A DNA stretch of 64,000 nucleotides. Origin: Actinokineospora fastidiosa (GTDB lineage: Bacteria > Actinomycetota > Actinomycetes > Mycobacteriales > Pseudonocardiaceae). Each line of letters opens with the position of its first letter. Positions within the stretch are counted from its first letter, which is position 1. Positions 29,606 to 37,645 of this stretch are shown piece after piece. A program made the position numbers and the translations under genes. The notes under the pieces were generated by a model that saw only the letters and a program-made list of their open reading frames with translations, ran no database searches and was not told the DNA's origin. Where the stretch lies: the NCBI RefSeq assembly GCF_014648415.1, contig NZ_BMRB01000003.1, positions 496,001 through 560,000 of the forward strand, written 5' to 3'.

Positions 29606-29776
29606 CTCAGATGACGCGATCATATGACGTGATCATCCAGATGTCGCCATCATCCAGATGACCTCATCATCCGTATGATGCCGTCATCTGAAGCTGGGAT
29701 GGCCTTGTCATCCGAGTGATCGGATCATCTGGATTTCGGATGGTCTCGCCATCTGGATGATCGCGTCATCTGACGT
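29606..29776. repeat. Cluster of CATCYRGATG-like palindromic motifs
   Basis: A relatively AT-rich 170-bp patch packed with CATC/GATG elements. The decamer CATCCAGATG occurs at 29634 and 29651, CATCTGGATT at 29726 and CATCTGGATG at 29750, with many half-sites (TCATC, GATGA) between them. Composition differs sharply from the surrounding DNA. It could be a protein-binding array or a decayed repeat. Confidence 0.75.
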
Positions 29777-29778
29777 GG

Positions 29779-30126
29779 TCAGTCGTCGACCAGTTCGAGG
29801 TCGGACATGGTGCCTATGGTGAGCATCGTGTTCATGCCGGTCACCTGGAGCACTCGGGCGGCGGCTGGGGAGAGGTCGGTCAGCAGGAGCCAGCCGCCCA
29901 TGCGGTGGAGGCGGGCCTGCACCGCCAGGAGGGCGTTGACGCCCGCGCACCCCATGAACTCGGTGTCCGAAAGGTCCACCACCAGCCCCGGCTCGGGCAC
30001 CCGCCGGTCGGCCACCGCGCCCAAGAGGAAGCGTTCGAGGACTCCGGCGGCCACCAGGTCGATCTCTCCACCCACAGCGACCTGGACCACCCCGTACGCG
30101 GGTGAATCGTCCAAACGCAGTTCCAC
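29779..30126 (-). CDS. STAS-domain protein (anti-sigma factor antagonist-like)
   Basis: 115 residues forming a single STAS domain: VQVAVGGEIDLVAAGVLERF, VVDLSDTEFMGCAGVNALLA, LLLTDLSPAAARVLQVTG. In typical antagonists the segment after the beta-strand reads D-S-S-G with a phosphorylatable serine; here it is MGCAG (58-62), so the phospho-serine is replaced by alanine. It may act constitutively or be regulated differently. GTG at 30126 is seven bases from a G-rich SD. No anti-sigma kinase is adjacent; the next gene is an XRE regulator. Confidence 0.82.
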   Translation of the reverse strand: MELRLDDSPAYGVVQVAVGGEIDLVAAGVLERFLLGAVADRRVPEPGLVVDLSDTEFMGCAGVNALLAVQARLHRMGGWLLLTDLSPAAARVLQVTGMNTMLTIGTMSDLELVDD

Positions 30127-30207
30127 GGGCCACCCCCTGGATCGGGTCGGAAGTACGACGCTACCCGCTGTCCGCCCGGCGTTACGACCCACGAACGAGT
30201 GAGAAAC

Positions 30208-30663
30208 CTACTCCGGCTCGCTCCTCAACATGCGGATCAGTTCCAGGACCGGCAACCCGCAAAGTGCCGATAGCGACTCCAGCGCCGCGTAGTCCAACTC
30301 GCGCACGGCCGTCGCGTGGCGGCCGACCTCGGCGGCGGCCCAGCGGCGGGCGGGCACCAGTTCGGGCCGGTCGTCGGCGGCCAGCCGGTGCAGGTCGACC
30401 CGCAGGGTGGCCGGGAACTCCTCGTTCATGAGCCGCCGGTGGACCCGCTCCAGCAGGTCGTGCGGCGACGCGTCGAGCGCGCCGCACAGTTCGACGAAGC
30501 GCACGACCGTGCAGGAGCGCGTGCCCGTCTCATAGGACGCCAGGGCCTGCGCCGACAGTTCGCCGGGCAGGCGCTGCACCAGCTGCGCCCGTGTCCACTT
30601 GCGCCGCAGGCGCAGCCTGCGCAGCTCCCGCCCTAGCGCGCGCTGATATGCCGCACCGTCCAT
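30208..30663 (-). CDS. XRE-family helix-turn-helix regulator
   Basis: 151 residues. N-terminal XRE HTH (LRRLRLRRKWTRAQLVQRL through LASYETGTRSCTVVRFVELC; roughly residues 10-65), then a helical C-terminal region with no recognised domain (LESLSALCGLPVLELIRML). ATG 30663 has a G-rich SD; a longer TTG-started form is less likely. It is 81 bp upstream of the STAS gene in the same direction and possibly cotranscribed. Confidence 0.8.
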   Translation of the reverse strand: MDGAAYQRALGRELRRLRLRRKWTRAQLVQRLPGELSAQALASYETGTRSCTVVRFVELCGALDASPHDLLERVHRRLMNEEFPATLRVDLHRLAADDRPELVPARRWAAAEVGRHATAVRELDYAALESLSALCGLPVLELIRMLRSEPE

Positions 30664-31008
30664 GTCCCCTGCCCGGCCTGCCAAGGCGACGCCGTCCCCG
30701 ACAGCAGTCTGACCTGCAATTTTCCGACGAGGGAAACGCTACGGCCTTCGTCGCCCAACCGAGCCGCGACAAGCGAACTCTCGCACTATCGAGTGAGGAC
30801 CGAGCACGGTCAGTGGGAACCCCGTCACCTGTCCGATTACCGGCCAGTAGACCTGGACGCGCGGCCGGGCGCGGCAGATACTGCCTGGGCACCGTGCCTT
30901 CGCACCCCCGCATCGAGGCCCGCCGCAACCCTCCTCGGCGGGGCGGGGGCAGCGACCGCCGTGCGCGCCCCGGGCCGGTCCGTGCCGTACCGGTTCCGGG
31001 GCGCTCTT
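30664..31008. other. 345-bp intergenic region, no gene recognised
   Basis: Between the DUF202 pair and the XRE gene, all on the minus strand. It should contain the XRE promoter. No convincing ORF, hairpin or -10/-35 pair was found, although several frames are open by composition. Confidence 0.5.
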
Positions 31009-31269
31009 TCAGCGGAGCAGCAGCGCCACCGCGGCGACCAGCCCGGGCAGCACCGCGCACACCACCGCCACCCGACCGTCCATCACGGACCGATACCGCC
31101 GCCGCGCCCCGATGACGCCGAACGCGGCCGCGCACGCCAACACCACCCCGGCGAGCACGAACCCGAGCGGCCCACGAGCCCCGTGCACGATGAGCGCCCC
31201 CACCCCCGCGCAGGCCAACGCCGTCCGGTTCCACGCGAGCCGCGTCCGCTCGGCCTGCAGCCCGCTCAC
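31009..31269 (-). CDS. DUF202 family small membrane protein (second of pair)
   Basis: 86 residues. N-terminal motif ERTRLAWNRTALACAGVGAL, the DUF202 signature of an R-T-x-L-A-W helix, then two further hydrophobic segments split by a basic loop RRRYRS. GTG 31269 overlaps the stop of the upstream DUF202 gene (GTGA). It probably forms a heteromeric membrane complex with that partner; function unknown. Confidence 0.8.
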   Translation of the reverse strand: MSGLQAERTRLAWNRTALACAGVGALIVHGARGPLGFVLAGVVLACAAAFGVIGARRRYRSVMDGRVAVVCAVLPGLVAAVALLLR

Positions 31270-31592
31270 GACACCAACACCAGGACGAGCACGACAACCC
31301 CCACCAACGCCACCCCGTACGCGATGACCGCCAACTCCGGCGCCGACGGCAGCGCCCGCCCCGCCCGGATCGCCTCCTGCGCCCGCCGCCACCGCCGATG
31401 GCTGAGCCCGGCCACCCCCGCCCCGAACAGGACGAGCACCACCCCGAGCACCGTCCGCACGACCGGCGGCCCCAGATCGGGCAAGTACTGCGCCACCGCG
31501 ACCCCCGCGGCCACCAACGCCAACGCCGTCCGCACCCACGCGAGGAACGTCCGCTCGTTGGCCAGCGTGAATCGGTAGTCCGGCTCGGTCAT
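31266..31592 (-). CDS. DUF202 (YidH-like) membrane protein (first of pair)
   Basis: 108 residues with DYRFTLANERTFLAWVRTAL, the diagnostic YidH/DUF202 start, and three membrane helices separated by the basic loop HRRWRRAQEAIRAGRAL. The ATG at 31592 follows a weak SD. Coupled to a second, shorter DUF202 gene. Such pairs are common in actinobacteria, with no known function. Confidence 0.84.
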   Translation of the reverse strand: MTEPDYRFTLANERTFLAWVRTALALVAAGVAVAQYLPDLGPPVVRTVLGVVLVLFGAGVAGLSHRRWRRAQEAIRAGRALPSAPELAVIAYGVALVGVVVLVLVLVS

Positions 31593-31746
31593 GCCACTCC
31601 CCTGTCCCCGAGATCGTATGGCGACACCCGCCCCCCGGCGCACCGAGACACCCGCGCACCGAGGCCGCTGGGAGCAGGCGCTGAGGGGGGTCGGCGTGCC
31701 TAGCGTTGCGCAGGGGCGGCCGTGGGGATGGTGATGGGGGGCTGGG

Positions 31747-32661
31747 TCAGGGGGTGGGGTATTCGGTGATCTCGACCTCGACCCCGGCCAGCACGTCTTC
31801 GTCGATGGTGCCTGCCACCGGGGCCGCTACTGCGGCTGCCGACCAGGAGACGGCGGTGCGGAGGCGGTCGGGCCAGGGAGTGGCGCGGGACAGGCCGTCG
31901 GCCAGGGCGGCGACGGCGGCGTCGCCCGCGCCGGTGGGGTTGCCGTCGATGCGGGGGCCTACGGCGCGCCAGGTGGCGGTGGGGGTGGCGAGGATCGAGC
32001 CGTCCGCGCCCAGGGAGACGACGACGGCGGAGGCGCCCAGGGCGAGCAGTTCGCGGGCGCCCGTCAACGGGTCGTCGACGCCTACCGCGGAGCGGAGTTC
32101 CTCGGCGTTCGGCTTGAGGATGTCGGCGCCCGCGGCCGCCGCGGCGCGGAGGGCGGGGCCGCCGACGTCGACCACGGAGGGGACGCCGAAGTCCTTCGCC
32201 AGCTTGACGAAGCCCGCGTAGGCGTCCTCGGGTGCGTCCGGCGGCAGGCTGCCCGAGCAGACCAGCACGGACGCGCGGCGCAGGTGCTTGGCGATCAGGT
32301 CGCGCAGCCTCGCCCAGTCCATTTCGGACATCGGGCCGCCGGGCTCGTTGAACATCGTGGCGTCCGGCGGGTCGGCGGCGACGACGGCGACGGTCATGCG
32401 GGTGGCCGCGGTGACCGGGAGGAGTTCGTGCGGCAGGCCGGACTCGATCAGGTCGGCGCGCAGCGAGTCGCCGAGGATGCCGCCGACCGGGCCGACGGCC
32501 AGCGTGGGCACGCCCATCTGGGTCAGCACGCGGCTGACGTTGAAGCCCTTCCCGCCCGCCCGCTCCAGCACCGACCGGATGCGGTGCGTCGTGCCCGGCA
32601 CGACGCGGTCCACCTGGTAGCTGACATCCAGCGCCGGGTTGGGCGTGCAGGTCAGGATCAC
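31747..32661 (-). CDS. PfkB-family sugar phosphate kinase (1-phosphofructokinase / tagatose-6-phosphate kinase type)
   Basis: 304-residue ribokinase-superfamily kinase of the LacC/FruK branch. MILTCTPNPALDVSYQVDRV is typical of that branch, GGKGFNVSR (36-44) binds substrate and DGNPTGAGDAAVAAL carries the GAGD anion hole and catalytic Asp (about 248). The GTG start overlaps the aldolase stop (GTGA). Together with a SIS isomerase and class II aldolase it would take an amino-sugar or ketohexose phosphate to trioses: the kinase makes the 1,6-bisphosphate that the aldolase splits. Tagatose versus fructose specificity cannot be told by eye. Confidence 0.87.
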   Translation of the reverse strand: MILTCTPNPALDVSYQVDRVVPGTTHRIRSVLERAGGKGFNVSRVLTQMGVPTLAVGPVGGILGDSLRADLIESGLPHELLPVTAATRMTVAVVAADPPDATMFNEPGGPMSEMDWARLRDLIAKHLRRASVLVCSGSLPPDAPEDAYAGFVKLAKDFGVPSVVDVGGPALRAAAAAGADILKPNAEELRSAVGVDDPLTGARELLALGASAVVVSLGADGSILATPTATWRAVGPRIDGNPTGAGDAAVAALADGLSRATPWPDRLRTAVSWSAAAVAAPVAGTIDEDVLAGVEVEITEYPTP

Positions 32662-33494
32662 CGCGCGTTCACCTCCGCGCCCAGCACGCCGAGCAGCCGG
32701 GCGACCTCGGCGGCCACGGCGTCGCGCGCCGGGCCGAAGTACTTTCGAGTGTCCACAAGAGACTCGCTTGATCCTAGTGCCGCGCGCACCGTCGAGGTGA
32801 AGACCTTGTTGAGGTGTGTGGCGATGTTCACCTTCGTGATGCCCGCCCGCACGGCCGCGGCCAGCGTCTCGTCGGGGACGCCGGAGGAGCCGTGCAGCAC
32901 GAGCGGGACCCCGACCGCGGCGCGCAGCGCGGCGATGAGCTCCAGGTCGAGCACGGCGTCGCGGGTGGTCATGGCGTGCGAGGTGCCGACCGCGACGGCC
33001 AGCGCGTCCACGCCCGTGGCCTCGACGAACGCCGCCGCCTCCGCCGGGTCGGTGCGGGCGCCGGGCGCGTGCACGCCGTCCTTGCCACCGATCTCCCCCA
33101 GCTCAGCCTCGACGAAAACGCTTGCGGCGTGGCACTGCCGCACCACGTCCCGGGTCGCGGCCACGTTCTCGGCGTACGGCAGGCGGGACGCGTCGAACAT
33201 GACCGAGCCGACGCCCAGAGCGATGCCCTCCCCCACCAGGTCCGTGGACTCGATGTGGTCGAGGTGCACGGCGACGGGCACGTCGGCGGACCGCGCCACC
33301 GCCATGCACGCCAGCGCGATCGGCTCCAGCGAGCCGTGGTAGCGCACGCAGTTCTGGCTGATCTGCAGGATCACCGGCGCGCCGACCCGGGACGCGCCCT
33401 CCACCAGCGCGTAGGCGTGCTCGAGCTGGATGACGTTGAACGCGCCGACGCCGCGACCGGCGGCCAGGATCGACGCCATGGGCACCATCGGCAT
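32658..33494 (-). CDS. Class II ketose-bisphosphate aldolase (tagatose/fructose-1,6-bisphosphate type)
   Basis: 278-residue zinc aldolase. Metal and active-site segments are VAVHLDHIES (zinc His and catalytic Asp), VEAELGEIGG, VLHGSSG and KVNIATHLN. The N-terminal start MPMVPMASILAAGRGVGAFN aligns with GatY/KbaY. The ATG overlaps the SIS-gene stop (TGATG) and its stop overlaps the kinase start, so all three are translated together. Size and context fit the tagatose-bisphosphate branch of amino-sugar catabolism. Confidence 0.87.
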   Translation of the reverse strand: MPMVPMASILAAGRGVGAFNVIQLEHAYALVEGASRVGAPVILQISQNCVRYHGSLEPIALACMAVARSADVPVAVHLDHIESTDLVGEGIALGVGSVMFDASRLPYAENVAATRDVVRQCHAASVFVEAELGEIGGKDGVHAPGARTDPAEAAAFVEATGVDALAVAVGTSHAMTTRDAVLDLELIAALRAAVGVPLVLHGSSGVPDETLAAAVRAGITKVNIATHLNKVFTSTVRAALGSSESLVDTRKYFGPARDAVAAEVARLLGVLGAEVNAR

Positions 33495-34375
33495 CAGGCG
33501 CCCGCCAGGATGACCGAGCGGCTGAGGCTGCGCGGGCGGTCCGGGTCGAGGCCGCGCCGGGCGGCCATCGCCACCGCGACCCGCTGGGCGAGCACCAGGT
33601 GCGCCATCGGGTCGACGTCGCTGGTGACGAACAGCGCGCCGGTCGCGGCGACCTCGGCGGCCAGCCCCTCCGGCGCCGCGCCGAACATCCAGATCGCCCG
33701 GCCCGGCTCGGCGATGCTGATCGGGCCGTGCCGGTACTCCATCGCCGGGTACGCCTCGGTCCAGGCGTTCGCGGCCTCGCGCAGCTTCAGCGCGGCCTCC
33801 ATGGCCAGCCCGACGGTCCAGCCCCGGCCGAGGAAGGTGATCTGCTCGGCCGAGGCCAGCTCGTCCACGGGCAGGTCGAGCACCGTCTCGGCGTCGGCGG
33901 CCGCGGCGCTGACGTCCTCGCCGAGCGAGGCGCGCAGCAGCGCCAGCGTCGAGGTGGCGAACCTGGTCTGCACCACCGAGCGCTCGTCGGCGAAGTCCAG
34001 CACGATGGTGCGGTCGGCGATCTCGGTGACGGGCGTGCCCGCCACGCCGGTGATCACGACCGTGGGCACCCGCCCGGCGAAGGCCCTGAGCACGGCCACG
34101 ACCTCGGTCGTGGTGCCCGAGCGGGAGATCGCCACGACGCGGTCGTAGTCGCGCGAGACCGGGATCTCCGACGCGGCGAACGCGTCGGTGCGGCCCTGGC
34201 CAGCGGCTTCCCGCAGGGCCGCGTAGGCCATCGCCATGAACCAGGACGTGCCGCAGCCGACGACGGCGACGCTCTCCCCCGCCGCCACGCCGAGGCCTGC
34301 CGCCCCGATTTCGGCGGCCCGTCGCCAGCACTGCGGCTGGCTGACGATCTCGGCGGCCACGAACGACTCGGACAT
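33494..34375 (-). CDS. Double-SIS sugar isomerase/deaminase (AgaS-like)
   Basis: 293 residues with two SIS domains: VAVVGCGTSWFMAMAYAALR and VVAISRSGTTTEVVAVLRAF in the first, ITFLGRGWTVGLAMEAALKL plus EYRHGPISIAEPGRAIW in the second. This resembles AgaS or the isomerase half of GlmS. As the first gene of a coupled operon with aldolase and kinase it likely converts an amino-sugar 6-phosphate (for example galactosamine-6-P) to the ketose phosphate. No transporter or N-acetyl deacetylase is adjacent. A promoter with operator-like dyad lies upstream. Confidence 0.82.
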   Translation of the reverse strand: MSESFVAAEIVSQPQCWRRAAEIGAAGLGVAAGESVAVVGCGTSWFMAMAYAALREAAGQGRTDAFAASEIPVSRDYDRVVAISRSGTTTEVVAVLRAFAGRVPTVVITGVAGTPVTEIADRTIVLDFADERSVVQTRFATSTLALLRASLGEDVSAAAADAETVLDLPVDELASAEQITFLGRGWTVGLAMEAALKLREAANAWTEAYPAMEYRHGPISIAEPGRAIWMFGAAPEGLAAEVAATGALFVTSDVDPMAHLVLAQRVAVAMAARRGLDPDRPRSLSRSVILAGA

Positions 34376-34414
34376 CCGGACTCCCCTGCTCGATAGTGCT
34401 CACTTCTGCGCGTC

Positions 34415-34455
34415 ATCATGCAGTTCCGAGCACATTCTGACAAGGGCTGCTTGTC
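34415..34455 (-). promoter_or_regulatory. Promoter of the SIS-aldolase-kinase operon with operator-like dyad
   Basis: On the minus strand, -35 TTGTCA (34443-34438), a 17-base spacer and -10 CATGAT (34420-34415) precede the SIS ATG by about 40 bases. A perfect inverted repeat GACAAG-GGCTG-CTTGTC (34439-34455) overlaps the -35, an ideal repressor position. A DeoR- or GntR-type regulator is plausible but none is encoded beside it. Confidence 0.6.
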
Positions 34456-34473
34456 TGGACCACCCGATCGCGA

Positions 34474-34938
34474 TCAACAGGCGCAGGCCATGCCCGCCGG
34501 GGCGACCAGCAGGTCGACCGCGCCTCGGGCCACGCCGTCCGCGCGCTCGACCGGCAGGCCCTCGCGCGCCCAGTACTCGAAGCCGCCGATCATCTCCTTG
34601 ACCCGGTACCCCCGCTTCGCGAACTCATGCGCGGCACGGGTGGCGCCGTTGCAGCCGGGACCCCAGCAGTAGGTGACGACGACCGACGAGAGCGGCACCT
34701 CCGCGCCCGCCCGCGCGGCGATCTCGGCGGTCGGCAGGTGCAGCGCGCCGGGCACGTGCCCCTGGTCCCAGCTCTCCCGGGAGCGGGAGTCGACGACGAC
34801 CAGGTCGGGGACGCCCGCCTCCAGGTCGGTGTGCACGTCGCTGACGTCGGTCTCGAAGGCCAGGCGGGCGGCGAAGTGGGCGACGGCGTCGGCGGGGTCG
34901 GCGGGCTGAACACGGTTCACAGCGGTCATGCTGGCCAT
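34474..34938 (-). CDS. Rhodanese-like sulfurtransferase domain protein
   Basis: 154 residues, one rhodanese domain: LVVVDSRSRESWDQGHVPGALHLP then the active-site loop YCWGPGCNGATRAA with the first or second Cys as the persulfide carrier, and EMIGGFEYWAREG. The C-terminus ends AGMACAC with two more cysteines. ATG 34938 or 34929 are both possible starts. It stands alone and lies upstream of the SIS operon in the same direction. Confidence 0.87.
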   Translation of the reverse strand: MASMTAVNRVQPADPADAVAHFAARLAFETDVSDVHTDLEAGVPDLVVVDSRSRESWDQGHVPGALHLPTAEIAARAGAEVPLSSVVVTYCWGPGCNGATRAAHEFAKRGYRVKEMIGGFEYWAREGLPVERADGVARGAVDLLVAPAGMACAC

Positions 34939-35003
34939 CCTGGCCGGCGACCGTCGGGGTGCAGAAGTGGCAGATATGTCCTCTACGGACGAGATCCCGC
35001 CAA

Positions 35004-35471
35004 TCAGGTCAGCTCGACCAGGCGCGGGTCGGTGAGCTGGTAGCCGACCCCGCGCACCGTCCTGATCAGCTCCTCGCCGGGGGCGAGTTTGCCGCGCAGC
35101 CTGCGCACGTGCACGTCGACGGTCCGCTCGCCGATGTAGGCGGTGTGCCAGACCTCGCGCATCAGCGTGCGGCGGCGGTGCACCTGGTGCGGCGCGGACG
35201 CCAAGTGGTGCAGCAGGTCGAACTCCAGCCGGGTCAGGGTGATCTCCGCGCCGTGCCAGAACGCCCGCCGGGCGGCCGCGTCCAGCCGCAGCGGCGCGGG
35301 GCGCGGCACGGCGACGACCCGGTCGGCGTCGGGTTCGTCGGCGACGGCGCCCAGGGCGCGCAGTGCGTGCACGAGTCCGGCGACCTGGTCGGAGTCGGCC
35401 GTGATGTGCAGGGTCAGGTTGACCCGGTTGGACGAGGGCTCGATCAGGAGCGGCGCTGCCATGTCTGTCAT
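35004..35471 (-). CDS. Winged-helix (OmpR/PhoB effector-type) regulator without receiver domain
   Basis: 155 residues from the ATG at 35471. The C-terminal 100 residues are an OmpR-type winged helix (ITLTRLEFDLLHHLASAPHQ, then TVDVHVRRLRGKLAPGEELI and RTVRGVGYQL). The N-terminal 55 residues (LTLHITADSDQVAGLVHALR) are not a phosphorylatable receiver, with no DD or Lys triad. It may be a one-component regulator. A longer form starting at 35537 (MSTLTKLRHRIA) cannot be excluded. No histidine kinase is near. Confidence 0.77.
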   Translation of the reverse strand: MTDMAAPLLIEPSSNRVNLTLHITADSDQVAGLVHALRALGAVADEPDADRVVAVPRPAPLRLDAAARRAFWHGAEITLTRLEFDLLHHLASAPHQVHRRRTLMREVWHTAYIGERTVDVHVRRLRGKLAPGEELIRTVRGVGYQLTDPRLVELT

Positions 35472-35643
35472 TCCCAGTCGTGTACCGAAGGTGATGGTGG
35501 GAGCGATGCGGTGCCGGAGCTTGGTCAGCGTCGACATCGCCTTAGAGTCACCACATCGGGACGCACAGTGTCTACTCGACCACTGGATCACAGACGCGTC
35601 AACGTCATCCCGGTCACTGGGAACAGGGAGAGGACCTTCGCCC

Positions 35644-36696
35644 TCACTCCAACGGCTGCTCGACAGCGAGGTAGGGGTGCAGTACCCCGTGCCCGCGCGG
35701 GAGGAACCACTCGTCGAAGTCCAAACCGGGCGTCCCCAACAGATCGATGTCGTCCTCACCGGCCTCGCTGGGCAGCTCGTAGAGCCGCTCGTGGTCCATG
35801 TCGGCGAAGGCGTGCCGGTCGAACGCGGCCAGGATCTCCTTCATCGGCAGCTCGTCGAGCAGGTTCGCCAGGTGCAGCTGGACGCCCGCCTCGGACTTGA
35901 GCACGTGCAGCGCCAGCGCCTCGGCGGTGCACAGCGGCGGCGTCCAGGTCGGCTGGGCCAGCCGGTGGCCCAGGATCGCGCTCACCACGAGGAACTGCTT
36001 GGCGAACAGCGGGCCGTAGTGGTCGGCGTAGCGCTGCGGGAGCTGGTTGAGCACGCTCAGCGCCTCGACCTCGCTGGCCGATGCCTCGGCGTCGTCGAGC
36101 TCCTGCACGTCGGCGAACAGCTCGTCGGTCAGGATCTCCATGCCCTGCACGAACGCGCCCGCGACCAGCGCGGCGGCCTCGGCGGACACCGGGCAGTCCG
36201 GGTCGTCGGCGCGGTGGCCGAACGCCTCGGGGCCGAACGCGGCCAGCGTCGGGGCCGAGCGCAGCAGCTCGGCGCGCAGGGCCTCGATCTCCTCGTCGGT
36301 CAGCTCGCCCGGGTCGACGTCCTCGTCGTCGGCGTCGTCGGCGGGCGCGCCGAGCGCGGCCTCGAGGTCGTCGTCGCTGGCGATGACCTCGCAGCGGCCG
36401 ACGGTCCAGCCGGGCAGCAGCTCGGTCTGCTCCAGCATCTCGCCCAGCACGTGCCGGGCAGCGTCCTCGGCGAAGCTCAGCGCGGGCGCGTCCACCAGCC
36501 ACGTGATCACGGCGCCGCCCGGGTGCACCGCCACCCGGTGGTCCAGGGGCTCGACCTCGACGCCGTCGGGGCCCTCGATGCCCGCGAGCAGGTCGAGGCG
36601 CTCGTCGAGCAGGGCGGCGACCCCGTGCCGCTGCAGCGGGTCGAGGTCGGGCGTGCCGTCGGCGGGGATCAGGTCGGCGGTGAGCTGGTATTCCAC
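35644..36696 (-). CDS. Conserved acidic hypothetical protein
   Basis: 350 residues, strongly acidic, with a central Asp/Glu-rich linker (GAPADDADDEDVDPGELTDE) and helical segments on both sides. There is no signal peptide, membrane helix or recognised motif. I do not recognise the family. Codon use is fully gene-like, and the ATG gives MEYQLTADLIPADGTPDLDP. It is a single gene divergent from DUF4239. Confidence 0.75.
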   Translation of the reverse strand: MEYQLTADLIPADGTPDLDPLQRHGVAALLDERLDLLAGIEGPDGVEVEPLDHRVAVHPGGAVITWLVDAPALSFAEDAARHVLGEMLEQTELLPGWTVGRCEVIASDDDLEAALGAPADDADDEDVDPGELTDEEIEALRAELLRSAPTLAAFGPEAFGHRADDPDCPVSAEAAALVAGAFVQGMEILTDELFADVQELDDAEASASEVEALSVLNQLPQRYADHYGPLFAKQFLVVSAILGHRLAQPTWTPPLCTAEALALHVLKSEAGVQLHLANLLDELPMKEILAAFDRHAFADMDHERLYELPSEAGEDDIDLLGTPGLDFDEWFLPRGHGVLHPYLAVEQPLE

Positions 36697-36880
36697 GCGC
36701 GCAGTCTAGGAGCGTCCCGGCCGGGGGCCGACGGCAGGCGGGCAGGGGGACAGGCAGTGATCGTCTTCACTCGGTCGGGTCGGATTGTGCGTCCGGACGA
36801 GTCAAACCGGTTGGCAGGGTGTGCCGGTCGGCGCGGTATTGGCGCATTGTGCACCCGACGGTTCTCGTCGGAAGGCAAGC

Positions 36881-37645
36881 ATGAACATCTATCTGTCCGG
36901 TCTGCTCTGGGTGCTCGGGGCGGCGGCGGTCGCGGGCGTAGCGGCGTACGCCGTGCGCCGCATCGGTGAGACCGACGGCATCGTGGAGAACAACGAGGCC
37001 GCCGGACAGGTGTTCACCATCGTCGGCGGCCTGCACGCGGTGCTGCTCGCGTTCGTGCTGATCTCGCTGTTCGACTCGGTCGGCGCGGCGGAGGACGGTG
37101 CTTTCCGGGAGGCGGACGGCCTGGTCGGGGCGTACTGGGCCACCGAGTCGCTCGGCGAGCCGGTGCGCAGCCAGATGCACGACCTCGCGATGTCCTACGC
37201 GACGCGCGTCGTCGACGAGGAGTGGCCCGCCATGCAGGCCGACAGCGCCGACGTCAGTGACGCGGGCTGGGCGGAGCTGGAGCGCATGCGCTCGCTGGTG
37301 GCCGCGGCCCCGGTCGCCGAGCTGTGGCAGAACGACCAGAAGGCCGAGGCCACGAGCAAGCTGTGGACCGTCTACGAGGCCCGCCAGGCCCGGCTGGACG
37401 CGGCGGGCAGCGCGGGCGTCAGCACGGTCGTGTGGTTCGCCCTGATCGCGGGCAGCATCATGTCGATCTCGCTGCCGCTGGTGTTCGGCGGGCCGCGCCC
37501 GCGCGTGCACATCTTCATCGTGTCGGTGCTGGCGGGCACGCTGGCGCTGCTGCTGTTCGCCACGCAACAGATGGAGAACCCCTACGGCGGCGGCCCGGCG
37601 CTGGAGCCCGAGGCCTTCGAGGCCGCGATCGCCCGGTTGCGATGA
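36881..37645 (+). CDS. DUF4239 (bestrophin-like) membrane protein
   Basis: 254 residues with four predicted membrane helices, two N-terminal (YLSGLLWVLGAAAVAGVAAY; FTIVGGLHAVLLAFVLISLF) and two C-terminal (VVWFALIAGSIMSISLPLVF; IFIVSVLAGTLALLLFA). Between them lies a soluble helical segment (ADGLVGAYWATESLGEPVRS). This matches the DUF4239 layout. Function unknown; relatives are sometimes called bestrophin-like. Its stop overlaps the next start (ATGA), coupling it to a secreted protein gene. Confidence 0.82.
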   Translation: MNIYLSGLLWVLGAAAVAGVAAYAVRRIGETDGIVENNEAAGQVFTIVGGLHAVLLAFVLISLFDSVGAAEDGAFREADGLVGAYWATESLGEPVRSQMHDLAMSYATRVVDEEWPAMQADSADVSDAGWAELERMRSLVAAAPVAELWQNDQKAEATSKLWTVYEARQARLDAAGSAGVSTVVWFALIAGSIMSISLPLVFGGPRPRVHIFIVSVLAGTLALLLFATQQMENPYGGGPALEPEAFEAAIARLR

